Shown piece by piece: positions 10,412-17,703 of a DNA stretch of 40,245 nucleotides. Where the stretch lies: NCBI GenBank assembly GCA_050743865.1, contig JBOGGE010000139.1, positions 1 to 40,245 of the forward strand, in the 5' to 3' direction. The notes beneath the pieces are model-generated. The model was not told where the DNA came from and made no database searches. It worked only from the letters and a program-made list of their open reading frames with translations. This stretch comes from DAHUZJ01 sp050743865 (GTDB lineage Bacteria; Actinomycetota; Acidimicrobiia; Acidimicrobiales; RAAP-2). Positions within the stretch are counted from its first letter, which is position 1; each line of letters opens with the position of its first letter. The translations under genes were made by a program, and so were the position numbers.

Positions 10412-11134
10412 TCAGTGGTCGGTGAGCCCGCGGCTGGGAAGGCTGGGCTCGTAGCCAGACCACCGGAGCCAGGCGGCCACGACCACGATGGCGGCGATCG
10501 GCACCACCAGCGCGGCGAACGACCACTCCCGTTCGGCCGCTCCGCCGGCCACCGCTCCGGCCAGGTACGTCAGCCAGATGGACCCGAGCAGCCCGGAGAA
10601 GCGCAGCAGACGGCGGCGGTGTGACCGTCGGGTGGACAGGGCGACCACGAAGGTCTCCGCCATATTGGTCAGGATGCCGGTCACGAAGGTGGTCCGCACC
10701 GTGCGGCGGTGGACGCGCCGCAGGATGACCGATTGGAGCCCCATGCCGCCGGCCAGGGCCGCCGCCGCCGCCGCGTAGGGGCCGCTGTTGGCCGAGGTGA
10801 TCGTGCCCCCGACGGCCGCCGCCTGACCCACGCCGAGGGCGACGCCCAGCGCCGCCAGCTCGGCGATCGCCACCACCGTGCCCGACCATCGGGGACGGCT
10901 CCGCCGGCACCGCTCGACCAGGTAGGTGCCGAGGGCGACGCCCATCACGTAGGCGCCGATGGCGGTGCCCCGCCGCCAGGCTGTGGTCCAGTCGCCCCCA
11001 CTCAGGGCGACGCCCAGACCGGCGCTGTTCCCCGACTGGTGGGCCGTGAAGAGCCGGAGCAGGGCCACGTAGCCGACGCCGTCCACGTAGCCGGCCGTGG
11101 CCGCCAGCAGCCGTGCGAGGCGCTCGGTGCTCAT
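10412..11134 (-). CDS. DUF1275 (YoaK) family membrane protein
   Basis: This roughly 240-residue integral membrane protein belongs to the DUF1275/YoaK family. The characteristic opening is AATAGYVDGVGYVALLRLFTAHQSGN, in which the first membrane segment carries a glycine/aspartate motif shared by the family. Several hydrophobic segments follow (AIGAYVMGVALGTYLV, VVAIAELAALGVALGVG, YAAAAAALAGGMGLQS, FAALVVPIAAIVVVAAWL), consistent with about six helices. TFVTGILTNMAE is another family signature. The transported or sensed compound is unknown. I chose the ATG at 11134 (MSTERLARLL); a GTG at 11182 would add 16 mostly charged residues. The gene converges with the phosphatase/DUF3090/SCO1664 operon, 38 bp apart. 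Confidence 0.88.
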   Translation of the reverse strand: MSTERLARLLAATAGYVDGVGYVALLRLFTAHQSGNSAGLGVALSGGDWTTAWRRGTAIGAYVMGVALGTYLVERCRRSRPRWSGTVVAIAELAALGVALGVGQAAAVGGTITSANSGPYAAAAAALAGGMGLQSVILRRVHRRTVRTTFVTGILTNMAETFVVALSTRRSHRRRLLRFSGLLGSIWLTYLAGAVAGGAAEREWSFAALVVPIAAIVVVAAWLRWSGYEPSLPSRGLTDH

Positions 11135-11317
11135 CGACCGCCGGCCCGCCCCCGACCGCTCCGGTGCTCGTTCGGCCACCACTTGGCGCTACCCGGGGCG
11201 GAGGAGGACGTAACGGCCGTAGCCGGATCGACCTGCCGGTCCGGGGTCGACGGGGGTCGGCCGGCGCCGCTGCCGAGGGTTGGGCGGCGAGGCCGGCCGG
11301 CGCCGCTGGCCGGCGAT

Positions 11318-11842
11318 CTAGCGGTCGGACCCTGTGCTCTCGGCCGACACCAGCGTCGGGTAGCACTCGCGGTCGAAGGCGGCCGTGAAGTCGCGCACCG
11401 GTCGAGGCAGGGCCACGGTGACGACCGGCTGGCCGAGCACCTCCATGGCGACCGACACGGCGGCCCCGTCGACGGAGACCGCCGACACGTCCGGGTCGGC
11501 CCCGACCACGGCTGCCAGGTAGCGCCCTACCGGTTGATGACCCGGATCGTTCGGCACCCCCCGAACGCCCGCCGCATGGAGCGACCCGGCCACGTGCCCG
11601 GGAGTGTCGCCGAGCCCGCGCAGCAACCGGTCGACGGCCCCGGCGAGCCGCCGGCGGGCCGGCTCGCCCGGCGGGTCCCCCGGTCCGAGGCTCCCGTGCC
11701 GGCTCGGGTGGTCGGCGGGGAACCTCACGGGGTCCCGGTCGCCCGCCCACGAGCCGTAGATGCACCAGCTCCCGGCGGATCGCAGGGCCCTCAAGATCGC
11801 GACGCCCATGTCACGGAGCCGGCGGAGGGTGCGGAGCGCCAC
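11318..11842 (-). CDS. Hypothetical protein
   Basis: A 174-residue open frame starts at a GTG at 11842 and is preceded by AAAGGGGG at the right distance, a strong reason to take it as real. It begins with a basic amphipathic stretch (MALRTLRRLRDMGVAILRALRSAG), has a Pro/Gly-rich middle and ends with an ordered-looking C-terminal half (VGRYLAAVVGADPDVSAVSVDGAAVSVAMEVLGQPVVTVALP). I do not recognise a family. No membrane segment is clear. It lies between the DUF1275 gene and etfA on the same strand, but gaps of about 180 and 210 bp suggest its own transcription unit. Confidence 0.6.
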   Translation of the reverse strand: MALRTLRRLRDMGVAILRALRSAGSWCIYGSWAGDRDPVRFPADHPSRHGSLGPGDPPGEPARRRLAGAVDRLLRGLGDTPGHVAGSLHAAGVRGVPNDPGHQPVGRYLAAVVGADPDVSAVSVDGAAVSVAMEVLGQPVVTVALPRPVRDFTAAFDRECYPTLVSAESTGSDR

Positions 11843-11956
11843 GGCGGTCCCCCTTTCTGATCTTCCCGAAATATCGTAGGACGATCAATTTGTTTCCGCT
11901 GGGTCAGCGCGCCAAACAAGCCGCCTCGAGGCGCCGGTTCAGCCACGGCCATGGGC

Positions 11957-12053
11957 GGGCCGGGAGGGGTGCCGGGCCGGGAGGGGTGCCGGGCCGGGAC
12001 GTGGCCCGGGCCGGGAGGGGTGCCGGGCCAGGACGTGGCCCGGGCCGGAAGGG
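11957..12053. repeat. GC-rich tandem repeat downstream of etfA
   Basis: About six imperfect copies of a 16-18 bp unit of the form GGGCCGGGAGGGGTGCC occur in a row, with some copies changed to GGGCCGGGACGTGGCC. The array ends one base before the etfA stop codon complement at 12055, so it is the immediate 3' flank of the etf operon. It is strongly purine-skewed on the plus strand (G runs). It may affect termination or form G-quadruplex-like structure; this is inference. Confidence 0.75.
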
Positions 12054-12054
12054 G

Positions 12055-13023
12055 TCAGCCCCGGCTCTTCAGCGCCTCGATCAGCGCCGGCAGGACCTTG
12101 TGGACGTCGCCCACGATCCCGAGATCGGCGACCGAGAATATGGGGGCGTCCCGGTCCTTGTTGATGGCCACGATGTTCTTGGAGCCCTTCATCCCGACCA
12201 GATGCTGCGTGGCCCCCGAGATCCCGCAGGCCACGTACACTGTCGGCTTCACCGTCTTCCCGGTCTGACCGACCTGGTGGGAGTACGCCACCCAACCAGC
12301 GTCGACGATGGCGCGGCTGGCACCGGGCGCCCCGTGCAGCAGGGACGCCAGCTCCTCTATGAGCGAGTAGTGGTCGGCGCCTCCCAGGCCGCGGCCGCCG
12401 GAGACCACCACCGGGGCCTCGTCGAGCTTGGGACCGGACCGCTCCTCGGCGTGCTGCTCGACGATCCGGGCGCCGCCGGCGGCGCCGGCCTCGGGAGCCG
12501 GCAGCGGCACGACCTCGGCCGGCGGGCCGCCCGCCGGCTCGGCAGCGAACGACTTGGCGCGAACCACGAAGATCCCAGGCCCCTCCCCGACAAATTCGGC
12601 CGTGACGACCTGCGTCCCGCCGAATGCCAGATGCTGGCTGGCCAGCGAGCCGTTCGCCTTCAGGTCGACGATGTTGGTGAGGAGCGGCCGGTCGAGCTTG
12701 GCCGAGAGCCGGCCGGCGATGTCGCGCCCGTCGTAGGAGGCGGGGACGAAGATGGCGTCGGGCCCGTCCCCGCCGGCCACCAGGTCGGCGATGGCGCCGG
12801 CCACCGGCACGCCGGGCAGCGCCCCGGCGAGATCGCCCACGTCGTACAGCCGGGTCGCCCCGTGCTGACCGAGGGTTGCGGCAATCTCCGCCGTGCCGGC
12901 GCCCCAGGCCACCGCCTCCACCGTCGAAGCCACGGCGCGGGCCTCGGTCAACAGCTCCAGGGTCACCGGGGTCGGGCCGGAACCGGTGACCTCGGCCACC
13001 ACCAGGATCTTGTCGATCGCCAT
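12055..13023 (-). CDS. etfA: Electron transfer flavoprotein, alpha subunit
   Basis: This 322-residue alpha subunit of the heterodimeric ETF accepts electrons from acyl-CoA and other flavin dehydrogenases and carries the FAD. The FAD-binding C-terminal domain is clear: VSGGRGLGG, SHQVGQTGKTVKP, YVACGISGATQHLVGMKGS, IVAINKDRDAPIFSVADLGIVGD. The N-terminal domain begins MAIDKILVVAEV. The ATG at 13023 abuts the etfB stop codon directly (TAG at 13026-13024), so the two are co-translated in the order etfB-etfA. No dehydrogenase or ETF:quinone oxidoreductase gene is adjacent. Confidence 0.96.
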   Translation of the reverse strand: MAIDKILVVAEVTGSGPTPVTLELLTEARAVASTVEAVAWGAGTAEIAATLGQHGATRLYDVGDLAGALPGVPVAGAIADLVAGGDGPDAIFVPASYDGRDIAGRLSAKLDRPLLTNIVDLKANGSLASQHLAFGGTQVVTAEFVGEGPGIFVVRAKSFAAEPAGGPPAEVVPLPAPEAGAAGGARIVEQHAEERSGPKLDEAPVVVSGGRGLGGADHYSLIEELASLLHGAPGASRAIVDAGWVAYSHQVGQTGKTVKPTVYVACGISGATQHLVGMKGSKNIVAINKDRDAPIFSVADLGIVGDVHKVLPALIEALKSRG

Positions 13024-13803
13024 CTAGATCACCTTGATCTGCTCGAGGAAGGCGACAATGCGCTGGGCGCCGTCACCTTCGTCCTCCACGACCTCACCGG
13101 CCGAGCGGGCCTCGGCGTCCGACACGTCGGTGATCTCCTGCCGGGCCCCGGCGGCACCCACCGCGGCGGCGACGATGCCCAGGTCGGCGACGGAAAAGAC
13201 GTCCACCGGCTTGGACTTGGCCGCCATGATGCCCTTGAACGACGGGTAGCGCGGCTCGACCACCCCGGCGGTGACGGTCACCACCGCCGGGAGCGGGCAC
13301 TCGACCTCGTCGTACCCGGCCTCGGTCTGGCGCTCGACCTTCAACGTGGTGCCGTCGGTGGAGACGCTCTTGGCGAAGGTGACCGAGGGGAACCCGAGCA
13401 GCTCGGCCACCTGCACCGGAACGGTCCCGGTGTAGCCGTCGGTCGACTCCGTGGCCGCCACCACCAGGTCGGGCTCGGCCCTCTCGATCGCCGCCGCCAG
13501 CACCTTGGCCGTCCCGAGGGCGTCGGACCCAGCCAGGGCGTCGTCGCTGACCAGGATGGCTCCGGCCGCCCCCATGGCCAGCGCCGTGCGGAGGCCGGAC
13601 GTCTCGCCGCCGGGCGCCATCGACACGATGGTCACCCGGCTCCCCTCGACGTTGCCGGCGAGCTGGAGGGCCATCTCGACCCCGTAGGAGTCGGAGTCGT
13701 CCATGATGAGCTTGCCGGAACGGTCCAGGGTGTGGGTGGTGGGGTCCAACGACGCCGGGGCCGCCGGATCAGGGATCTGCTTGACACAGACGACGACGTT
13801 CAT
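13024..13803 (-). CDS. etfB: Electron transfer flavoprotein, beta subunit
   Basis: This 259-residue beta subunit of ETF binds AMP structurally and docks partner dehydrogenases. Family features are the start MNVVVCVKQIPDP, DSYGVEMALQL, LVVAATESTDGYTGTVP near the middle, the ERQTEAGYDEVECPLPAVVTVTAGVVEPRYPSFKGIMAAKSKP recognition-loop region, and a C-terminal arm. An oddity is that the best Shine-Dalgarno-like sequence, GGAGG, directly touches the ATG at 13803, closer than is usual, so initiation may rely on coupling to the upstream glycerophosphodiesterase gene, whose stop is 14 bp away. Confidence 0.96.
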   Translation of the reverse strand: MNVVVCVKQIPDPAAPASLDPTTHTLDRSGKLIMDDSDSYGVEMALQLAGNVEGSRVTIVSMAPGGETSGLRTALAMGAAGAILVSDDALAGSDALGTAKVLAAAIERAEPDLVVAATESTDGYTGTVPVQVAELLGFPSVTFAKSVSTDGTTLKVERQTEAGYDEVECPLPAVVTVTAGVVEPRYPSFKGIMAAKSKPVDVFSVADLGIVAAAVGAAGARQEITDVSDAEARSAGEVVEDEGDGAQRIVAFLEQIKVI

Positions 13804-13817
13804 CCTCCGATCATCGA

Positions 13818-14558
13818 CTACCGGGCGCCGGTCCCGCCATTCGACGCCTGCCTGACGGCGGCGAGCGCCTCGACGAGGCGGTCGGTGACGACGGCGTCCA
13901 CGCCGAGCGTCACCATCTCCACCAGGTCCTCGTGCCGGTTGACGGTCCAGGGGCCGACCTCGAGGCCCAGCTCGTGGGCCTGCTCCACGAACGGGCGATC
14001 GACCTGGGTGACGAAGGGGTGGACCGACGAGCACCCGTGGGCCACCGCCTGCTCCAGGCCCCGCCAACGATCGGTCGACCAGTGCAGGATCAGGCCGGTG
14101 GGCAGGTCCGGGGCACGCCGGGTCACCACGTCGAGGCTCCCGGCGTCGAACGAGGAGACGAGGATCCCCTCGCCCCCCTTGCCTTCCATCAGCGCGGAGG
14201 CGACCGACGCCGCCAGCAGCCGGCCGGGATCGTCCTTCGGGTCGTGCTTCAGCTCGACGTCGACCAGCATCGGACCGCAGGCGGCCAGCGCCTCGGCGAG
14301 GACGGGAACATAGCCAGGGAGCTCGGCTCGGCGCAGGTTTGCCAGCCGCCCGGCCCCGGGTATCTCGGCGTCGTGGTGCACCACCAGCGCGCCGTCGGCG
14401 CTGCGGCGGACGTCGAGCTCGACGCCGTCGGCACCGGCCGCTCGCGCCGCGGCGAAGGCCTCCAGGGTGTTCTCGCGCCGGCCGCCGGTGTTGTCGCACC
14501 CTGGCGCAGGGCCTGGACCCCGGACGCGGTGGCCCCGGTGGGCCAGCACCAGCGTCAT
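13818..14558 (-). CDS. Glycerophosphodiester phosphodiesterase family protein
   Basis: This 246-residue TIM-barrel enzyme of the GDPD family hydrolyses glycerophosphodiesters to glycerol-3-phosphate and an alcohol. The family signatures are LAHRGHR at the N-terminus, RENTLEAFAAARAAGADGVELDVRRSADGALVVHHDAEI with the catalytic histidines and metal-binding E/D, and DVELKHDP mid-protein. A short insert between HRG and RENT (RGPGPAPGCDNTGGR) is unusual. No signal peptide is seen, so it is probably cytoplasmic. The ATG at 14558 gives the standard N-terminus. It is the first gene of a likely GDPD-etfB-etfA transcript and is divergent from whiB. Confidence 0.92.
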   Translation of the reverse strand: MTLVLAHRGHRVRGPGPAPGCDNTGGRRENTLEAFAAARAAGADGVELDVRRSADGALVVHHDAEIPGAGRLANLRRAELPGYVPVLAEALAACGPMLVDVELKHDPKDDPGRLLAASVASALMEGKGGEGILVSSFDAGSLDVVTRRAPDLPTGLILHWSTDRWRGLEQAVAHGCSSVHPFVTQVDRPFVEQAHELGLEVGPWTVNRHEDLVEMVTLGVDAVVTDRLVEALAAVRQASNGGTGAR

Positions 14559-14691
14559 CTCCCGATCTTCTCCCCGTCGCCCGGGCCGCGGCCATCCGGG
14601 CAGGACTCGCCGGGGCCGGCCCCGGACTGGCGGCGCCGGATCGGCCCAGGCCGGCTGGCGGGTGCGGGTACGGGTGCCATGCACGGGCTCC

Positions 14692-14719
14692 TTGCAATTT
14701 GCGTATGCCACCGTATAAT
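14692..14719 (+). promoter_or_regulatory. Strong sigma-70-type promoter for whiB
   Basis: TTGCAA (14692-14697), a 16-bp spacer and a consensus TATAAT (14714-14719) lie about 90 bp upstream of the whiB ATG in a patch that is AT-rich compared with the rest of the window. This predicts a start near 14726 and a leader of about 80 nt. It is the best match to a consensus housekeeping promoter that I find in the window. Confidence 0.7.
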
Positions 14720-14733
14720 TCCTATTGCAATTT
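14692..14733. repeat. Direct repeat TTGCAATTT over the whiB promoter
   Basis: The 9-mer TTGCAATTT occurs at 14692-14700, where it includes the -35 hexamer, and again at 14725-14733, at the predicted transcription start. The copies are 33 bp apart, about three helical turns, so a dimeric or co-operative regulator could bind both on one face. The core TTGCAA is itself palindromic. A regulatory role is inferred. Confidence 0.45.
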
Positions 14734-14806
14734 CCATTTTCCGCGCCCGTCTCCTTTGCAGACCGGGCATGTGAAAATCTTCACAACCGGGTGGAGGACC
14801 TCGCAA

Positions 14807-15097
14807 ATGGCGCTCATCTGGAACCGCACCGTGGACTGGGACGCCGGGGACTGGCGACGCGTGGCCGCCTGCCGCTACACCGAACCGGACCTCTTCTTCC
14901 CCGTAGGGACGACCGGGCCGGCGGTCGAGCAGATCGACGCGGCCAAGCGGGTCTGCCGCTCGTGCGAGGCCCAGGAGCCGTGCCTCGACTTTGCCCTGGC
15001 GACGAATCAGGAGTCGGGCGTCTGGGGCGGCACCTCAGAGGAGGAGCGCCGCAAGCTCCGCAAGGCCTGGCTGGCCGCACGCCGCCGGGCCAGCTGA
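14807..15097 (+). CDS. whiB: WhiB family iron-sulfur transcriptional regulator (WhiB1-like)
   Basis: This 96-residue actinobacterial [4Fe-4S] regulator binds sigma factor region 4 and responds to redox or nitric oxide. The four cluster cysteines are C22, C50, C53 and C59 (C-x27-C-x2-C-x5-C), followed by the GVWGG turn and a basic C-terminal tail (RRKLRKAWLAARRRAS) for DNA contact. The length and position next to a convergent pdtaS gene match mycobacterial whiB1, hence the tentative WhiB1 assignment. The ATG at 14807 has GGTGGAGG upstream. A 16-bp tandem duplication spans its stop codon. Confidence 0.95.
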   Translation: MALIWNRTVDWDAGDWRRVAACRYTEPDLFFPVGTTGPAVEQIDAAKRVCRSCEAQEPCLDFALATNQESGVWGGTSEEERRKLRKAWLAARRRAS

Positions 15098-15123
15098 CCG
15101 CCGGGCCAGCTGACCGCCGGGCC
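15082..15123. repeat. 16-bp tandem repeat across the whiB stop codon
   Basis: CCGCCGGGCCAGCTGA occurs at 15082-15097 and again at 15098-15113, with a partial third copy to 15123. The first copy encodes the last residues and TGA stop of whiB, so the second looks like a duplication of the gene's end. The unit is not a multiple of three and does not change the protein. Confidence 0.85.
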
Positions 15124-15180
15124 GTCCGAAGGCCGTGCCGTCCGGCGTGGCCGGAGCGACCGGGGCGCCGACCACGGGCG

Positions 15181-16737
15181 TCACCGCTCGGCGCCTCCGG
15201 TCGGGACCTCGATCATCACTTTCGTTCCCCCGCCACCGGCCACCCCCGTCATGATGGACCCCCCGAGCTGGCTCAGCACCAGGTCTCGCACGATCGAGAG
15301 GCCGAGGCTCGTGGTCATCTCGATGTCGAAGCCCGGTGGCATCCCGATCCCGTCGTCGCCGACCGTCACCGCCAACCGGTCGCCACGGTGATCGAGCCCC
15401 ACCACCACTCGTCCGGGCCGGCCGTCCTCGCCATCGGGTCCGTCCCCTGATCCTGGTGGAACAGCGAAGGCGTGCTCCACGGCGTTCTGCAGGAGCTCGG
15501 CCAGGATCACGGCCAGTGGGGTGGCGATGTCCGCCGACACGTCGCCCAGATCGCCGGTCACCGAGATGTCGACGGGGCCCGGCGAGACGACCGAGTCCTG
15601 TGCCATCTGCACCAGGGAGCCGACGATCTCTCCGAACGGAACCTGGTCGCCGGGATCCCGGGACAGGATCTCGTGCACCAGCGCAATGGAGCGCACCCGG
15701 CGTTCGGCCTCGCGGAGCGCCTCCCGCCCCTCCCCCACCGCCACCCGCCGCGCCTGGAGGCTCAGGAGGGAGGAGATGGTCTGGAGGTTGTTCTTCACGC
15801 GGTGGTGCACCTCCCGGATGGCGGCGTCCTTCGACAGCAGGAGCCGGTCGAGCCGCCGGACATCGGTCACGTCGCGTAGCAGGATGACGGCGCCGGTGAC
15901 CGTTCCGGCCGACAGCAGCGGGATGCAGTGCACCAGCACGATGACGTCGGGACGCCGCTCGACCTCCTCCACCACCGGGCGGCCGGTGGCCAGGGCCCAC
16001 TCGACCGCCGACTCTTCGATCCCGAGATCGGTGAACCGGCTGCCGTCGGGCGGCGAGTACACACCCATCCGGTGGAAGGCGTTCATGGCATTGGGCGAGG
16101 CGAACTCCACCCGGCCTTCGGCGTCCACCACCACGAAGCCGTCCCCGACCCGAGGGGTCTCCTCAGTGCCGACGTCCTCTTCGGGGAAGGGGAAGGCCGA
16201 CTCGACCACCATCGCCACAAGACGCTCGAACACCTCCAGGTAAGACTTTTCGAACGTGCTCGCCGGGCCGCGCACCGGGGACGGGGGCAGCGGTGACGAC
16301 ACCCGGACCACAACCGCCACCACCCGCCCACCGCAGCGGACCGGGATGTTCTCGACCGGAACAGACTCGCCGATCATCGGATGATGGATCGTCCCGCTGA
16401 CCACCTCGCCGCTTCGCAGGGCGGCGGTGGACAGTGACCACGACGACTGGCGCACCGCCTGGCCCACCAGGTCCTGGTCGATGAGGGTGGGGCGATTGCT
16501 GGGCCGGATCTGACCGATCACCACCAGCTCCGGATCGTCCGGCGCCCCCTCCGCCGCCCCGTCCGGCGCCCCCTCCGCCGCCCCGTCCGGCGCCCCGTCC
16601 GCCGCCACCACCAGCAGGAGATCGGAGAAGGACAGATCGGCAAGCACCGACCATGAGCCGAGGAGCCGCTGTAGGTGCTCGATCTCGGCCGATCCGAGGT
16701 CGGTCCGCGCCAGGACCAGCTCCGACGGGTTGGGCAC
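15181..16737 (-). CDS. pdtaS: Sensor histidine kinase, PdtaS type (HisKA_2/HWE-like)
   Basis: This 518-residue soluble sensor kinase resembles PdtaS, which in mycobacteria signals to the ANTAR-domain antiterminator PdtaR. The order is an N-terminal GAF-like sensor (1-180), a PAS-like domain (about 195-295, GFVVVDAEGRVEFASPNAMNAF), a HisKA_2 dimerisation domain with REVHHRVKNNLQTISSLLSLQAR (phospho-acceptor at H311/H312), and an HATPase domain with LAELLQNAVEHAF and GDDGIGMPP. There are no membrane segments. An acidic low-complexity insert (repeats of DGAAEGAP, residues about 48-66) interrupts the GAF region. The start is GTG at 16737. Linkage to whiB mirrors mycobacteria. No pdtaR partner lies in the window. 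Confidence 0.92.
   Translation of the reverse strand: MPNPSELVLARTDLGSAEIEHLQRLLGSWSVLADLSFSDLLLVVAADGAPDGAAEGAPDGAAEGAPDDPELVVIGQIRPSNRPTLIDQDLVGQAVRQSSWSLSTAALRSGEVVSGTIHHPMIGESVPVENIPVRCGGRVVAVVVRVSSPLPPSPVRGPASTFEKSYLEVFERLVAMVVESAFPFPEEDVGTEETPRVGDGFVVVDAEGRVEFASPNAMNAFHRMGVYSPPDGSRFTDLGIEESAVEWALATGRPVVEEVERRPDVIVLVHCIPLLSAGTVTGAVILLRDVTDVRRLDRLLLSKDAAIREVHHRVKNNLQTISSLLSLQARRVAVGEGREALREAERRVRSIALVHEILSRDPGDQVPFGEIVGSLVQMAQDSVVSPGPVDISVTGDLGDVSADIATPLAVILAELLQNAVEHAFAVPPGSGDGPDGEDGRPGRVVVGLDHRGDRLAVTVGDDGIGMPPGFDIEMTTSLGLSIVRDLVLSQLGGSIMTGVAGGGGTKVMIEVPTGGAER
16541..16606. repeat. 24-bp tandem repeat inside pdtaS
   Basis: The unit GGCGCCCCCTCCGCCGCCCC plus GTCC occurs at 16541-16564 and 16565-16588, with a partial third copy after. 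It is in frame and encodes the eight-residue acidic repeat DGAAEGAP in the sensor region of PdtaS. Copy number could vary without breaking the frame. Confidence 0.85.
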
Positions 16738-16740
16738 GAC

Positions 16741-17676
16741 TTACCCCGCCATTCCAGCTGGACGTGCCCGGCTTGCGGTGGGGGCACCCGGGTCCGGCGC
16801 CGGTGGCTCGATCGGGACCGTGTGCCCCTGCCGGTGCCGGAAGCCCTGCAAACGGTCGACGCCCACCGACGCCAGCAGCGTGCGCAGGTCGTCGATCCGG
16901 TCGGCCACCCGGGCGAGGTGGTGGGCGTCGGACGCGGTGGTGAACGGCACACCGTGGGCGGCGAAGCGCACCAGGAGCGGCTCCGCCGGGTACTGCTCGG
17001 CGACCGGCTTGCGCCACCCGGCCGACGAGAGCTCGGCAGCCAGCCGGTGGCGAGCCGCCGCCTCGGCGATCCGGTCCCACCATTCGGCGGGGCCGGCCGG
17101 GACGTGCCCGGCCACCTTGACCAGATCCGGGTGAGCCAGCACGTCAGCGCAGCCGCTGCTCGCCAGCTCCTCCATCGCCTCGGTGTACGCCGTCCAGGTG
17201 TCGTCGACGCGGCGAGCCGGCCACTCGGCCATCGAGACCGGATCGTCGAGGTCGTCGAAGCGCCAGGCACCGAGCCAATGGACCGAGCCGAGCAGCACGT
17301 CGAACGGGTAGCCGCCGACCAGCTCGCCTACCTCGCCCATCCGGCCCCGGTAGTAGTCGATCTCCAGGCCGAGCACCACCGGGAGGCCGGCCCGCTTGGC
17401 GGCCAGCACGGTCTCGACGTAGGTGTCCAGGTCGGCCCGCGCATGGAACGACCAATACCTGCCCATCGACGCCGCCAACCCGGGATCGGCGACCGAACGG
17501 TCCCAGAACCCCCCCAACAGGCGGTCCGCCTGGACGAAGCGGAACAGGTGCTCGGTGAGGGCGATCTCCACCACCCCAGCAGCCGTCGCCCGCTCGCAGT
17601 ACGCCTCCACCGCGCCGAGATCGAGGGGCGTGTCGGGCTCACTGTGGGGCCAGAGGTGGAGGTGGTAGTCGAGCAT
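16741..17676 (-). CDS. PHP-domain phosphatase (histidinol-phosphatase-like)
   Basis: This 311-residue metal-dependent phosphoesterase belongs to the PHP superfamily. The first metal motif HLHLWPHSE is at the N-terminus, followed by ALTEHLFRF, LGLEIDYYRGR, a mid-protein GSVHWL, DVLAHPDLVK and the closing ASDAHH motif, so all metal-binding positions are present. The overall plan resembles HisK-type histidinol phosphatase, but no his gene is near and related PHP proteins have other substrates, so the specificity is open. The C-terminal 35 residues are a Pro/Arg-rich tail without clear structure. The ATG at 17676 is clear. It precedes pdtaS on the same strand by only 3 bp, so the two are probably co-transcribed. 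Confidence 0.88.
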   Translation of the reverse strand: MLDYHLHLWPHSEPDTPLDLGAVEAYCERATAAGVVEIALTEHLFRFVQADRLLGGFWDRSVADPGLAASMGRYWSFHARADLDTYVETVLAAKRAGLPVVLGLEIDYYRGRMGEVGELVGGYPFDVLLGSVHWLGAWRFDDLDDPVSMAEWPARRVDDTWTAYTEAMEELASSGCADVLAHPDLVKVAGHVPAGPAEWWDRIAEAAARHRLAAELSSAGWRKPVAEQYPAEPLLVRFAAHGVPFTTASDAHHLARVADRIDDLRTLLASVGVDRLQGFRHRQGHTVPIEPPAPDPGAPTASRARPAGMAG

Positions 17677-17703
17677 TATGGCCTTCGCAGCATCGTAGGG
17701 CGG

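Noticed and set aside
9399..11765. 788-residue minus-strand open frame
   Set aside because: Runs opposite the DUF3090 and SCO1664 genes and through the DUF1275 gene in the wrong frame; composition is typical of a high-GC shadow.
11890..14313. 807-residue plus-strand open frame
   Set aside because: Lies opposite etfA, etfB and the glycerophosphodiesterase, all of which are unmistakable.
16741..17676. Assignment as HisK histidinol phosphatase
   Set aside because: The PHP fold is clear, but no other histidine gene is in the window and the family has several substrates; only a general name is used.
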